NCBI GenBank assembly: GCA_963766995.1
Contig: CAVYCE010000001.1
Coordinates: 1,082,891-1,146,890 of the forward strand
Reading direction: 5' to 3'
Source of the DNA: Bog-473 sp963766995
GTDB lineage: Bacteria > Actinomycetota > Acidimicrobiia > Acidimicrobiales > RAAP-2
Length of the DNA stretch: 64,000 nt
The translations under genes were made by a program, and so were the position numbers. Of the stretch, positions 35,380-42,993 are shown one piece after another; within the stretch, counting starts at the first letter, position 1, and each line of letters begins with the position of its first letter. The notes beneath the pieces were generated by a model. That model saw only the letters and a program-made list of their open reading frames with translations. It ran no database searches and was not told the origin of the DNA.

Positions 35380-35919
35380 TCAGGTGCCCGCTGCAGTGAC
35401 GAGGTCCGCCCCGACCACCACCACGACGTCAACTCCGCTGACGCCGGCCACAGGGACGACGCTGGTCAGCGGCGCCACGGCCTTGGCCTGCAGACCGAGG
35501 GCGGTGGCGATCTCCGATGCTGCGGCCTCCTGCCCGGCGGCGTAGTACACCATCGACTGGGCCACGGTCGTGGCCGCATCGGTCGGTGTCTTCATCTGCC
35601 AGCCATCCCCACCCAATAGGGTCGAGTAGTGGGCCGCCAACCCGTTCGAGTTGGTGGCGTTGGCCACAATCACGCTGACCGAGGCCTTGGCCACGGTGGT
35701 CGTGGTTGTCGTCTGGTGCTGATGGCTGCTGACGGTGGTTGTGGTGACCGCTGAGAAGGCCACGCCACTCACCTCGGGCCGGGTGCCCACCGCCACCAGA
35801 GTGACCACGGCGACCACGAAGACGGCCAACACGAGCAATGCTCGAACCGGTGCCAACCCCATTGGTGTCTGCCCTCCATTTGGTACATCCGGGCTGGAGG
35901 TCGGCGGGTCAGAGGCCAT
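35380..35919 (-). CDS. Membrane-anchored LytR C-terminal domain protein
   Basis: This 179-residue protein has a short cytosolic N-terminus, one transmembrane segment (VRALLVLAVFVVAVVTLVAVG), a Thr-rich linker (TTTTVSS, HQTTTTTTV) and a C-terminal LytR_C domain starting with ASVSVIVANATNSNGLA. Such domains are found on LytR-CpsA-Psr wall enzymes and on stand-alone proteins of unknown function. Here the catalytic LCP domain is missing. It sits directly upstream of the OtsB-like gene. Confidence 0.82.
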   Translation of the reverse strand: MASDPPTSSPDVPNGGQTPMGLAPVRALLVLAVFVVAVVTLVAVGTRPEVSGVAFSAVTTTTVSSHQHQTTTTTTVAKASVSVIVANATNSNGLAAHYSTLLGGDGWQMKTPTDAATTVAQSMVYYAAGQEAAASEIATALGLQAKAVAPLTSVVPVAGVSGVDVVVVVGADLVTAAGT

Positions 35920-36023
35920 TAAAGGCCCAGCCTGCCGTGCCCCCGGCCACCACGCAAGCCATTTGTCACCTCATAGAACTGCGCTGGACGCGTAGGCTTG
36001 CGAGCGCAGGGGTGGATCACACA

Positions 36024-36044
36024 GATCGAAGAGCTCGTTCGATC
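36024..36044. repeat. Inverted repeat upstream of tRNA-Thr
   Basis: The 7-bp arms GATCGAA and TTCGATC flank a 7-bp spacer (GAGCTCG), ending 10 bp before the tRNA-Thr. It may be a regulatory site or a hairpin in the tRNA leader. Function unknown. Confidence 0.55.
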
Positions 36045-36054
36045 CATGCCCACT

Positions 36055-36130
36055 GCCCGAGTAGCTCAGTTGGTAGAGCACTTCACTTGTAATGAAGATG
36101 TCGCGGGTTCGATTCCTGCCTCGGGCTCCA
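36055..36130 (+). tRNA. tRNA-Thr (anticodon UGU), CCA encoded
   Basis: The acceptor stem GCCCGAG pairs with CTCGGGC. The anticodon stem CTTCA/TGAAG encloses CTTGTAA, giving anticodon TGT (codon ACA). The T arm has GGTTCGATTCC. The discriminator T is at 36127 and CCA at 36128-36130 is encoded. It lies 42 bp upstream of mscL on the same strand, so both may share a transcript. Confidence 0.97.
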
Positions 36131-36172
36131 TGGCGGAATCACCAAGGTTACGTAGCCAGTGAGGGAGAGGAA

Positions 36173-36598
36173 ATGCAAGTGTTGAAGGACTTCAAGCAGT
36201 TCATCCTCCGCGGCAACGTGGCGGACTTGGCCGTGGCCGTCGTGGTGGGCGCCGCCTTCACCGCTGTGGTGACGGCCCTGGTCGGAGACCTATTGACTCC
36301 GCTTATCGCTGCCATTTTCGGGCAACCCAACTTCGCCCACCTCTACTTCACCATCAACAAGTCACAGTTCGAGTACGGCGCGTTCCTCAACACCCTGATC
36401 TCGTTCCTCACGGTGGCCACTGTGGTGTTCTTTGCTGTAGTCCTGCCCCTCACCCGCCTGATGGCGCGGCTCAACCGAGGTCCCAGCACCGCTCCGGCTC
36501 CAGCCACTAAAGAATGCCCCGAGTGTCTGAGCAACATTCCCGAACCCGCCCGCCGGTGCGCCTTCTGCACCATCGAATTGACCGCCAGGGAGACTTAG
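36173..36598 (+). CDS. mscL: Large-conductance mechanosensitive channel MscL with zinc-ribbon-like tail
   Basis: This 141-residue protein has the two MscL helices: FKQFILRGNVADLAVAVVVG (S1 and TM1) and LNTLISFLTVATVVFFAVVL (TM2). MscL opens under membrane tension to release solutes during osmotic downshift. The C-terminus has CPECLSNIP then ARRCAFC, a four-Cys zinc-ribbon-like tail in place of the simple bundle helix; this also occurs in other actinobacterial MscL proteins. GGGAGAGG before the ATG at 36173 fixes the start. The nearby solute synthesis genes (gpgS, GT20, phosphatase) fit an osmotic theme. Confidence 0.95.
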   Translation: MQVLKDFKQFILRGNVADLAVAVVVGAAFTAVVTALVGDLLTPLIAAIFGQPNFAHLYFTINKSQFEYGAFLNTLISFLTVATVVFFAVVLPLTRLMARLNRGPSTAPAPATKECPECLSNIPEPARRCAFCTIELTARET

Positions 36599-36599
36599 C

Positions 36600-36694
36600 G
36601 GACTTAGCCCGATATGGAGAGCGAACTGCCCGACTTGGAGTTGTAGGCATAGGCGAAGGACATACCGGATCCGGTACTAGTCGTGGACGATCCC
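36600..36694. repeat. 95-bp direct repeat, copy 1 (3' end of first surface-protein gene)
   Basis: This segment covers the last 30 codons, the stop codon and 4 further bases of the gene at 36604-37794. It matches 37891-37985 at 94 of 95 positions in the same orientation, 1291 bp away. The rest of the two genes has diverged widely. Confidence 0.95.
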
Positions 36695-37794
36695 AGACGG
36701 GCGGTCGCCACCGCTCCGGCACCAAAGGCACAAGCAATGGAAGTCGAGCCATGTGCGCTCCTGGCGTCAGCAGTTCCACCGTCGTAGGCGATGGCTGTCG
36801 ATCCACCATCGCCGGATACGTTCAATGCCTGTGCCTTCGATCCGTTGACGGCGACTGCGTCCGTCTCCGAGCCGCCCCCGTGACCGAAATTGGACGAGGT
36901 GGCGAGGCTGTCGTCACTAGCCGTCGCGGCGGCATAGCCGGAACCGACGTTCAAGGAATCAGCCTCGGCATCATTTCCACTGGCCGACGAAAGTGATACT
37001 CCGCCCTTGCCCCCATTCTGGGCATACGCGGTGTCACTGGTTCCGGTCGCCGTAGCAACAGCTGAGCCCAGATTGCCTCGGCTGGCAGCTCCCGCGATGT
37101 CATCGAGGCCGGTGGCATCAGCCTGGGCTGACCCGTCGAGACTGCCCGCCTCCGTGCTCGCCATGGAGTTGGAGCCGCGTGCCTCCGAAATGGCGCTGTC
37201 GCCATTGCCGTCGGCTAGAGCCTCGGAACTGGAGGCGCCGTCGAGACTCTCGGCCACAGCCGTGTTGTCACTGGAATTGGCAAACGAGGGGGCACTGCCG
37301 GCGATCGCCATTGCATTATTGCCGTCTGCCGTGGCGGAATTGTCGTCTGAATCACCAGAGACCGTGGCCAGCCCGGCAAAGGCCTGGGCATGAGGCCCTT
37401 CCGCCAGCGCGGTGTTGTCGTTGGTATGACCACTGCCCGAATTTTGGCCCGAAATCGCCGTGTCTCCCTCTCCGAGCGCGATCGCCGAGTTTCCGTTGGA
37501 GCTGGGATCTCCGGCGCTGGCTGACGAAGTGGCGAATGCGCTGTGGCAGGAGTTGTCTCCCGCTGCCGACCCCGTGCTGACACCCACACACGTGGCCACT
37601 GCACTGGCGCCGGCGGACGATGACGAAATGATGCCGGCGCCGAAGATGCCCAGGGTGGCCAGCAAGCCGCCACCCGAAAGTGTGGCCACCGTGCGCACTG
37701 AACGGTGGGACGAAGTCACCCTCGGTGTGACAATTTTGCGTGCCGTCACTCGCCCACCGCGGGGCTTGGCGTGTTTGGGGCTCTCCTTGGACAT
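36604..37794 (-). CDS. Secreted low-complexity Ala/Ser/Gly/Asp protein, paralogue 1
   Basis: This 396-residue protein starts at ATG 37794 after GGAAGGGA. A long basic N-region (MSKESPKHAKPRGGRVTARK) leads to a hydrophobic signal (TLSGGGLLATLGIFGAGI) with likely cleavage after SAGASA. The mature part has degenerate repeats such as NSAIALGEGDTAISGQNSG and DNTALAEG, with alternating small residues that would suit a beta-roll or beta-helix like the heads of YadA-type adhesins. The C-terminus is GSGMSFAYAYNSKSGSSLSI. No membrane anchor is seen, so it may be secreted or a surface fibre. It is the neighbour and paralogue of the gene at 37895-39199. Confidence 0.8.
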   Translation of the reverse strand: MSKESPKHAKPRGGRVTARKIVTPRVTSSHRSVRTVATLSGGGLLATLGIFGAGIISSSSAGASAVATCVGVSTGSAAGDNSCHSAFATSSASAGDPSSNGNSAIALGEGDTAISGQNSGSGHTNDNTALAEGPHAQAFAGLATVSGDSDDNSATADGNNAMAIAGSAPSFANSSDNTAVAESLDGASSSEALADGNGDSAISEARGSNSMASTEAGSLDGSAQADATGLDDIAGAASRGNLGSAVATATGTSDTAYAQNGGKGGVSLSSASGNDAEADSLNVGSGYAAATASDDSLATSSNFGHGGGSETDAVAVNGSKAQALNVSGDGGSTAIAYDGGTADARSAHGSTSIACAFGAGAVATARLGSSTTSTGSGMSFAYAYNSKSGSSLSISG

Positions 37795-37812
37795 GACATT
37801 CCCTTCCGAGCC

Positions 37813-37826
37813 ACCACAGCAGTGGT
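37813..37826. promoter_or_regulatory. Palindrome upstream of surface-protein paralogue 1
   Basis: ACCACAGCAGTGGT lies 19-32 bp before the ATG at 37794. The arms ACCAC and GTGGT match the palindrome at 39291-39306, which stands at nearly the same distance before the old ATG of paralogue 2. It may be an operator shared by both genes, or a leader hairpin. It ends close to the ribosome binding site. Confidence 0.5.
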
Positions 37827-37890
37827 CCCCGTGAAGGCTACTCACCAGGGCGCGGCCAACGGTTCCCGTCGAGCGAAAGCCTCTCTGAAT

Positions 37891-37985
37891 GGACTTAGCC
37901 CGATATGGAGAGCGAACTGCCCGACTTGGAGTTGTAGACATAGGCGAAGGACATACCGGATCCGGTACTAGTCGTGGACGATCCC
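37891..37985. repeat. 95-bp direct repeat, copy 2 (3' end of second surface-protein gene)
   Basis: This is the partner of 36600-36694. The single difference changes Ala to Val in the shared C-terminal motif (AYAYNSK versus AYVYNSK). Silent positions are identical, which points to recent gene conversion. Confidence 0.95.
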
Positions 37986-39199
37986 GGGTCGGCGGTGGCC
38001 ACTACTCCCGAGCCCCATGCAGTCGCGACGGAATACGAACCGTCGGTGCTGTCGGCGACAGCCGTGGCGCCATCGTAAGCAGTAGCCGTAGATCCGCCCG
38101 CGCCGGACCCGTTCTCGGCTTCCGCTTTTGAACCATTGACGGCAACCGCTTCCGTGCCACCTTCCTTGCCGGCGTTGATCGAAATGGCGAGGCTGTCGCC
38201 ACTGGCCGACGCGGTGGACTCACCGTCAGTTGCTTGATTAATGGCCTGACTCTCGGCGTCATCACCGCTGGCCGACGCCGTGGACTCACCGTTGTTTCCA
38301 AGGTTGTCGGCCACGCTCTCGGCGTCGTTGCCATTCGCCGCCGAATTGGCCTCGCCCCGACTTCCTAGGTTGTCGGCCTGGCTCTTTGAGTCCTCTCCGC
38401 TGACCGACGAGATTGTCACTCCATCATGATCTTTGTCATTTTCGGACACGGCGAGGTCACCGGTTCCCTTCACAGTGGCCTGAGCCGTGCCGCCATTCCC
38501 TTTATTCGACGCGAAGCCTTGTGAATGTGATCCGGTTACCTTTGAGAGAACCGTTCCACGATCGCCGGTGTTGATGGCCAACACTTGATCACTCGCGCCA
38601 GTGGCCTCAGCCTGGGCCAACCCACTGTGCCCATCGGTTACTGCTTCGGAAATAGAGCCAATGCCACGAGCCACGGAGAGAGCGGAGGTGTCATTGCCGA
38701 CGGCGTTGGCGATGGCGTTGGCACCACCGAGACCCTTGGCGACCGCCGTGTCGTTGCTTGATTGCCCCATGAAAGCATTGCCGGCGCGGGCTTGTGCCGA
38801 GCCATCCGCCGTGGCCTTGTCGTTGTCGGTACTGCCCGTGTTGTCCGCCCTCCCCGCCTCTGCTTGGGCGTTTGACCCGTGAGCCACCGCCACGTTGTCG
38901 TTGGCATGCCCAGTACCCGTATTGTCGCCGGAAACGGCAAGAGCTCCAGCTCCGCGTGCGATGGCCGAGTTCCCGGGGGCTTGAGGACCTCCGGCACGGG
39001 CCAGCGAACCGGCAACGGCGCTCACGCAGGAGTCGTCTCCAGATGCGGTCTGCGTGCTGTTGCCCGAGCAGACGGCGACTGCGCTGGCTCCGGCCGAAGA
39101 TGACGAGACGATGCCGGCGCCAAGGATGCCGAGGGTGGCGAGCATCCCACCACCCGACATCGTGGCCACCGTTCGCACTGATTTGCGGCTCGAAGGCAC
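37895..39199 (-). CDS. Secreted low-complexity protein, paralogue 2, with damaged 5' end
   Basis: This frame gives 434 residues from GTG 39199 and keeps the signal-like segment TMSGGGMLATLGILGAGI and the SAGASA cleavage region, so it may still be secreted. The original start was probably ATG 39273, preceded by GGAGGGA as in paralogue 1. From there codon 4 is TAG (39264-39262) where paralogue 1 has GAG, and one base is missing near 39200-39212. The body has no stop and holds three 22-residue tandem repeats. Either translation now starts downstream, or the gene has recently become inactive, or the lesions are sequence errors. Confidence 0.7.
   Translation of the reverse strand: MPSSRKSVRTVATMSGGGMLATLGILGAGIVSSSSAGASAVAVCSGNSTQTASGDDSCVSAVAGSLARAGGPQAPGNSAIARGAGALAVSGDNTGTGHANDNVAVAHGSNAQAEAGRADNTGSTDNDKATADGSAQARAGNAFMGQSSNDTAVAKGLGGANAIANAVGNDTSALSVARGIGSISEAVTDGHSGLAQAEATGASDQVLAINTGDRGTVLSKVTGSHSQGFASNKGNGGTAQATVKGTGDLAVSENDKDHDGVTISSVSGEDSKSQADNLGSRGEANSAANGNDAESVADNLGNNGESTASASGDDAESQAINQATDGESTASASGDSLAISINAGKEGGTEAVAVNGSKAEAENGSGAGGSTATAYDGATAVADSTDGSYSVATAWGSGVVATADPGSSTTSTGSGMSFAYVYNSKSGSSLSISG
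38186..38383 (-). repeat. Three tandem 66-bp (22-residue) repeats inside paralogue 2
   Basis: The encoded units begin SQADNLGSRGEANSAANG, SVADNLGNNGESTASASG and SQAINQATDGESTASASG and are 22 residues each, in register. Units 2 and 3 share GESTASASGD exactly. Such units grow and shrink by slippage and are common in surface proteins. Confidence 0.85.
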
Positions 39200-39290
39200 G
39201 CTGGCTGGACAATTTTGCGGGGCGTCACGCGCCCTCCACGGGCCTTGGCATGCTGGGGGCGCTACCTGGCCATGACTTTCCCTCCCGACT

Positions 39291-39306
39291 GACCACAGCT
39301 GTGGTC
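39291..39306. promoter_or_regulatory. Perfect 16-bp palindrome upstream of surface-protein paralogue 2
   Basis: GACCACAGCTGTGGTC is its own reverse complement. It lies 18-33 bp before the ancestral ATG at 39273 and corresponds to ACCACAGCAGTGGT before paralogue 1. A dimeric regulator site is the simplest reading; a leader hairpin is also possible. Confidence 0.6.
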
Positions 39307-39344
39307 GCCCCAAGGCTGGCCAACAGGGAGCGCAGCGGCGAAGA

Positions 39345-40193
39345 TTACGGACGAGCGAGCGCCCTCTGGCGTGCCACTTCGAAGGCCGCAACGGCCCCGG
39401 CCACGCCCACATTGAGCGACGGCAGTTGGCCGTGCTGGGGGATAGAGACCACCGCGTCGCAGCGCCTCCGCACCAGCGGGGCCAGGCCCTTGTCTTCGCT
39501 GCCCACCACCAGCGCCACCGGACCTTCGCCTAAGGGAAGGCCGTAGAGCGACTGCGTCGACTCACCGGCCAACCCCACGGACCACACCCCGAGGTTGGTC
39601 ATCACTTGCAACGCGGCCGGAATGCCACCCACCACCGAAAAGGCCAGGTGCTCAATGGCTCCGGCCGCTGTCTTGGTCACCGTCGGGGACAACCGAGCCG
39701 AGCGATGACGGGGCAAAACCACGCCAGTCACACCGGCGCACTCCGCACTGCGCAGTAATGCACCCAGGTTGCGGGGATCGGTAATGCCGGCGGCCACAAG
39801 TAGGAAGGCGGGCACGCCAGATCGGCTGGAAGCACACAGCTCTTCGAGCGGGATGGGTTCAATGGCATGGGCCAGCGCCATGACTCCCTGCGGCGACTCA
39901 GTCCGGGCCTGAGCATCGAGTCGGGTTCGTGGCACCGTCTCCACGGGCACCCGCATGCGGGCCGCCAGTTCCTCAATCTTGTCCAGCTGCGTCGACGGGT
40001 CTTGGTCCTCGGCCAGGAGGATCTTGCGCACTGTGCGCCGCCCCACGCTCAACAGTTCGAGCACGGCGTGACGACCCTCGACTTGGTCACCACCCAATTC
40101 GCCCTGCTCGCGATCACGGAAACGTCCGCCCGGTTCGGGCCGTCGTCCCCGATCTGCACCGCCGCGCGGCCGCTGTCCTCGGGGTGGCGTCAT
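39345..40193 (-). CDS. rlmB: 23S rRNA (guanosine-2'-O-)-methyltransferase RlmB (SpoU/TrmH family)
   Basis: This 282-residue protein has a basic, Arg/Gly-rich N-terminal tail (about 35 residues), a substrate-binding domain (VEGRHAVLELL onward) and the SPOUT catalytic domain. SPOUT motifs are DPRNLGALLRSAE, LVVGSEDKGL and IPQHGQLPSLNVGVAGAVA. RlmB methylates the ribose of G2251 in the peptidyl transferase region; some homologues act on tRNA. It overlaps ispF by 4 bp and ends the radA-disA-carD-ispD-ispF-rlmB run. The cysS gene often found between ispF and rlmB is missing here. Confidence 0.92.
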   Translation of the reverse strand: MTPPRGQRPRGGADRGRRPEPGGRFRDREQGELGGDQVEGRHAVLELLSVGRRTVRKILLAEDQDPSTQLDKIEELAARMRVPVETVPRTRLDAQARTESPQGVMALAHAIEPIPLEELCASSRSGVPAFLLVAAGITDPRNLGALLRSAECAGVTGVVLPRHRSARLSPTVTKTAAGAIEHLAFSVVGGIPAALQVMTNLGVWSVGLAGESTQSLYGLPLGEGPVALVVGSEDKGLAPLVRRRCDAVVSIPQHGQLPSLNVGVAGAVAAFEVARQRALARP

Positions 40194-40666
40194 GCCTCGA
40201 CCATGAGCACGATGGCCATGCAGGCGATGCCTTCGGCTCGACCCAACGCACCCAGTCCCTCGGCCCGAGTGGCCTTGATCGACACCGGCCCGCCCAGCAC
40301 ACCTGTCAAGAGTTCCGACATGGCGCTCGTATGGGGCGCCAAGCGGGGCGAGTCACAGATGACGGTGCAGTCGGCGTTGGCCACCACGTAACCCTCGGTG
40401 GTGGCCATCTGCACCACTTCGGTCAGCAGGTGCACGCTGTTGGCACCTTCCCACACCGGATCGGTGTCGGGAAAGTGCTGACCCAAGTCGCCGAGATTGG
40501 TCGAACCCAATATGGCATCGGCCAACGCGTGGCAGACGGCGTCGGCATCGCTGTGCCCGCCCAGCCCGCGCGCGCCTTCAATAACCACGCCGCCCAACAC
40601 CAGGGGTCGATGCGGGTCGTCAGAGAATCGGTGAATGTCGATGCCTTGCCCTATTCGCACGCTCAA
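40190..40666 (-). CDS. ispF: 2-C-methyl-D-erythritol 2,4-cyclodiphosphate synthase
   Basis: This 158-residue enzyme of the MEP isoprenoid pathway has the zinc site Asp10 and His12 in GIDIHRF and His38 in GGHSDADAV, plus LGDLGQHFPDTDP and the C-terminal KATRAEGLGALGRAEGIA. It overlaps ispD (40663-40666) and rlmB (40190-40193) by 4 bp. The Gln in IGQGIDIH replaces the more usual Tyr or Phe. Confidence 0.97.
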   Translation of the reverse strand: MSVRIGQGIDIHRFSDDPHRPLVLGGVVIEGARGLGGHSDADAVCHALADAILGSTNLGDLGQHFPDTDPVWEGANSVHLLTEVVQMATTEGYVVANADCTVICDSPRLAPHTSAMSELLTGVLGGPVSIKATRAEGLGALGRAEGIACMAIVLMVEA

Positions 40667-41313
40667 GCCTCCAAGAGATGTTCGGCCGTACGTAGGTCGG
40701 CTGGGGTCGTGATCTTCATATTGCGCGGCTCGCCTTCGACCACCCGCACCGTACCCCCGAGCGCCTCGACCAGCGCGGCGTCATCGGTGGCGTCGGCACC
40801 TCCGGCATGCGCACGGCGTAAGACGTCGGCGGCAAAGGCCTGCGGTGTCTGCACCGCCACCAAGGTGCTGCGATCGGGAGTCGATTCCACAAACGCCACA
40901 CCGTCGCGAATCTCGATGGCCTTGATGGTGTCGCTCACCGGAAGGCCTGGGATGGCGCCATCGACTCCGGGTTGCGCCACGGCGGCCACCACGGCCCCGA
41001 AGAGTTGGCTCGATGCGAGGGGACGAGCCGCATCGTGCACCACGATGACGTCCGCTTCGTGAGGGACGACGGTCAACCCGTTACGAACTGACTCGGCTCT
41101 GGTGTCACCACCTTCGACGACCACGTCGGCGCCGTAATCGAATTCGAAGTTCGCACCGCCGGGCACGACGAGCACCACACCAGCGGCGGCGGGACGGCAG
41201 GCCTCCACCGAACGCTCGACCACGGTCCGACCCGCCAACACTTCGAATTGCTTCAACCGGCCAAAGCGGCGGCCTGATCCTCCGGCCACCACGATCGCCC
41301 ACACGTGCGCCAT
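40663..41313 (-). CDS. ispD: 2-C-methyl-D-erythritol 4-phosphate cytidylyltransferase
   Basis: This 216-residue nucleotidyltransferase has the CTP-binding loop VVAGGSGRRFG followed by LKQFEVL, then VIVVHDAARPL and VAVQTPQAF, all diagnostic for IspD. It makes CDP-methylerythritol in the MEP pathway. It is separated from carD by 10 bp and overlaps ispF by 4 bp. Confidence 0.97.
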   Translation of the reverse strand: MAHVWAIVVAGGSGRRFGRLKQFEVLAGRTVVERSVEACRPAAAGVVLVVPGGANFEFDYGADVVVEGGDTRAESVRNGLTVVPHEADVIVVHDAARPLASSQLFGAVVAAVAQPGVDGAIPGLPVSDTIKAIEIRDGVAFVESTPDRSTLVAVQTPQAFAADVLRRAHAGGADATDDAALVEALGGTVRVVEGEPRNMKITTPADLRTAEHLLEA

Positions 41314-41323
41314 GGCGCCGTTA

Positions 41324-41803
41324 TTAGGTCAGCGCGTCGTTCAGACGCTCTTCGGCCGTCTCTTCATCGACGTTCAGCGCGAAGGTGAGCTCTGAAACCA
41401 GGATCTGCCGGGCCCGCTGCAGCATGCGCTTCTCTCCCGCGGACAGACCCTTGTCCTTGTCCCGGATCGAGAGGTTCCGCACCACTTCGGCCACCTGGTA
41501 GATGTCACCAGAGCGCAGCTTCTCAGAGTGGTTCTTGTAACGACGGGACCAGTTCGTCGGCATACGCGCTTCCTTCTTGCGCAGCACGGCAAAGACTTCT
41601 TCCACTTCTTCGTCATTAATCACTTCACGGAGACCCACGCCCTCGGTGTTGTCGGCCGGCACGTTGAGGATGAGATCCCCGTAGGCCAGGCGCAGCACCA
41701 GGTACTCGCGCTTCTCGCCGAATGCGACTTTGGTCTCACGCTTTTCGATGACCGCAGCCCCGTGGTGGGGGTATACGACTTTGTCTCCGACCTTGAAGGA
41801 CAC
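41324..41803 (-). CDS. carD: CarD-family RNA polymerase-binding transcription factor
   Basis: This 159-residue protein has an N-terminal Tudor-like RNA-polymerase-interaction domain (FKVGDKVVYPHHGAAVIEKR onward) and a C-terminal DNA-binding helical domain with the conserved NWSRRYKNHSEKLRSGD and KMLQRAR-like RMLQRARQIL. CarD stabilises open complexes, especially at rRNA promoters, and is essential in mycobacteria. GTG 41803 is chosen because AAGGGAG lies 4 nt before it; the longer frame to 41902 is not family-like. It is followed by ispD after 10 bp. Confidence 0.95.
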   Translation of the reverse strand: MSFKVGDKVVYPHHGAAVIEKRETKVAFGEKREYLVLRLAYGDLILNVPADNTEGVGLREVINDEEVEEVFAVLRKKEARMPTNWSRRYKNHSEKLRSGDIYQVAEVVRNLSIRDKDKGLSAGEKRMLQRARQILVSELTFALNVDEETAEERLNDALT

Positions 41804-41937
41804 AGAACTCCCTTGCACTGGCACGGACACGGCGTCCAGCAGTGACGATTTCAGAGGTTGCCGTACCGATCCTGAAGTGTGAGCCGGTCGGACAGCAGCC
41901 ATCCATTGTACAGGACGCGGCTAGTGGAGGCTCCCGC

Positions 41938-42993
41938 CTATTCGTAGCGCTCGAAGATGCTGGCTTCGACCATGCGAGCCAGTCCTTCCCGCACGGCCCG
42001 GGCGGTGGCGGCCCCGATCCCCTCAATCGACTCGAGTTCGGGGGCGCTGGCCGACATAATTTCGGGCAGGCTGCCGAACCGCTCCACCAGGCGCTCGGCC
42101 AACACGTTCGACAGCTGTGGGAGGCGATTGAGCAACCGGTAACCACGGGGGGCCATCTCGACATGCAGTCCGGCATCGGAGTTGGGCAGTCCCAAGGTGG
42201 TGCTGACGTGTCCCAGGTCCATGAGGTCGTCCGGGTCGAGGGAGCGCAGTCGGTCGAACGACGCCTTCTGGTCGGCGTAGTCCCGGATAACGAGGTTGAG
42301 CGTCTCGATGACCCCAGCGCTGAGCTCCTCGGTCTGCAGATGGATCAGGCGACCGTCGGAACCGAGCTCCACCAGGTGCCCTTCGATTTCCTCCGCAATA
42401 CGACGCACCATCTCACCGGGTTGGAGCACCGAGACGACGTCGCGGGCGGAGACGCTGTCTTCCATCTCGAGACGGGACAATGAGGTGAGGGCATCGTCGA
42501 ATCGCACTCGGAATCGCTGCAATGTGGCCAGCGCTTGGCTGGACCGGTCAATGAGCCACCCGGCCGACTGCGTGGTGTGCTTCAGACCGTTTCGATACAC
42601 GGCGATGGTGGCCATGGCCTCCGAGACGGCGATGACGGGCACGTCAATGGAACGGGCCACCCGCTCGGCGGTGCGGTGACGAGTCCCGGTCTCGGTTGTG
42701 GCGATGCTGGCCTTTGGCACCAAGTGCACATTGGCTCGGGCGATACGCGACGCGTCGGGCGCGAGGATGATGGCGCCGTCCATTTTGGCCAGCTCCGACA
42801 GTCGCTGTGGGCTGTACTCGGCATCGAGCAGGAACCCTCCCGTGCACACCGACAGGACGGCAGGATCATCGCCCACGATGATCAACGCACCGTGTTTGGC
42901 CTGCAATATGCGATCGAGTCCTTCGCGGAGCGCAGTCCCCGGAGCGACCAGCGCCAGGGCATCGTTCAGCGGCTGGCTGCCTCGGTCAACCAC
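41938..42993 (-). CDS. disA: Diadenylate cyclase DisA (DNA integrity scanning protein)
   Basis: This 351-residue protein has the DAC domain with DGA (residues 72-74) and RHRT (105-108), the catalytic motifs for making c-di-AMP from two ATP. A helical linker and a C-terminal helix-hairpin-helix DNA-binding domain (LESIEGIGAATARAVREGL) follow. DisA scans DNA and stops cyclase activity at branched structures. The start GTG at 42993 overlaps radA by 28 bp, so the two are coupled; RadA is known to interact with DisA in other bacteria. Confidence 0.96.
   Translation of the reverse strand: MVDRGSQPLNDALALVAPGTALREGLDRILQAKHGALIIVGDDPAVLSVCTGGFLLDAEYSPQRLSELAKMDGAIILAPDASRIARANVHLVPKASIATTETGTRHRTAERVARSIDVPVIAVSEAMATIAVYRNGLKHTTQSAGWLIDRSSQALATLQRFRVRFDDALTSLSRLEMEDSVSARDVVSVLQPGEMVRRIAEEIEGHLVELGSDGRLIHLQTEELSAGVIETLNLVIRDYADQKASFDRLRSLDPDDLMDLGHVSTTLGLPNSDAGLHVEMAPRGYRLLNRLPQLSNVLAERLVERFGSLPEIMSASAPELESIEGIGAATARAVREGLARMVEASIFERYE

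Noticed and set aside
36604..39199. The two surface proteins as trimeric autotransporter adhesins
   Set aside because: The repeat style recalls YadA heads, but there is no outer-membrane anchor domain, and the genome appears Gram-positive.
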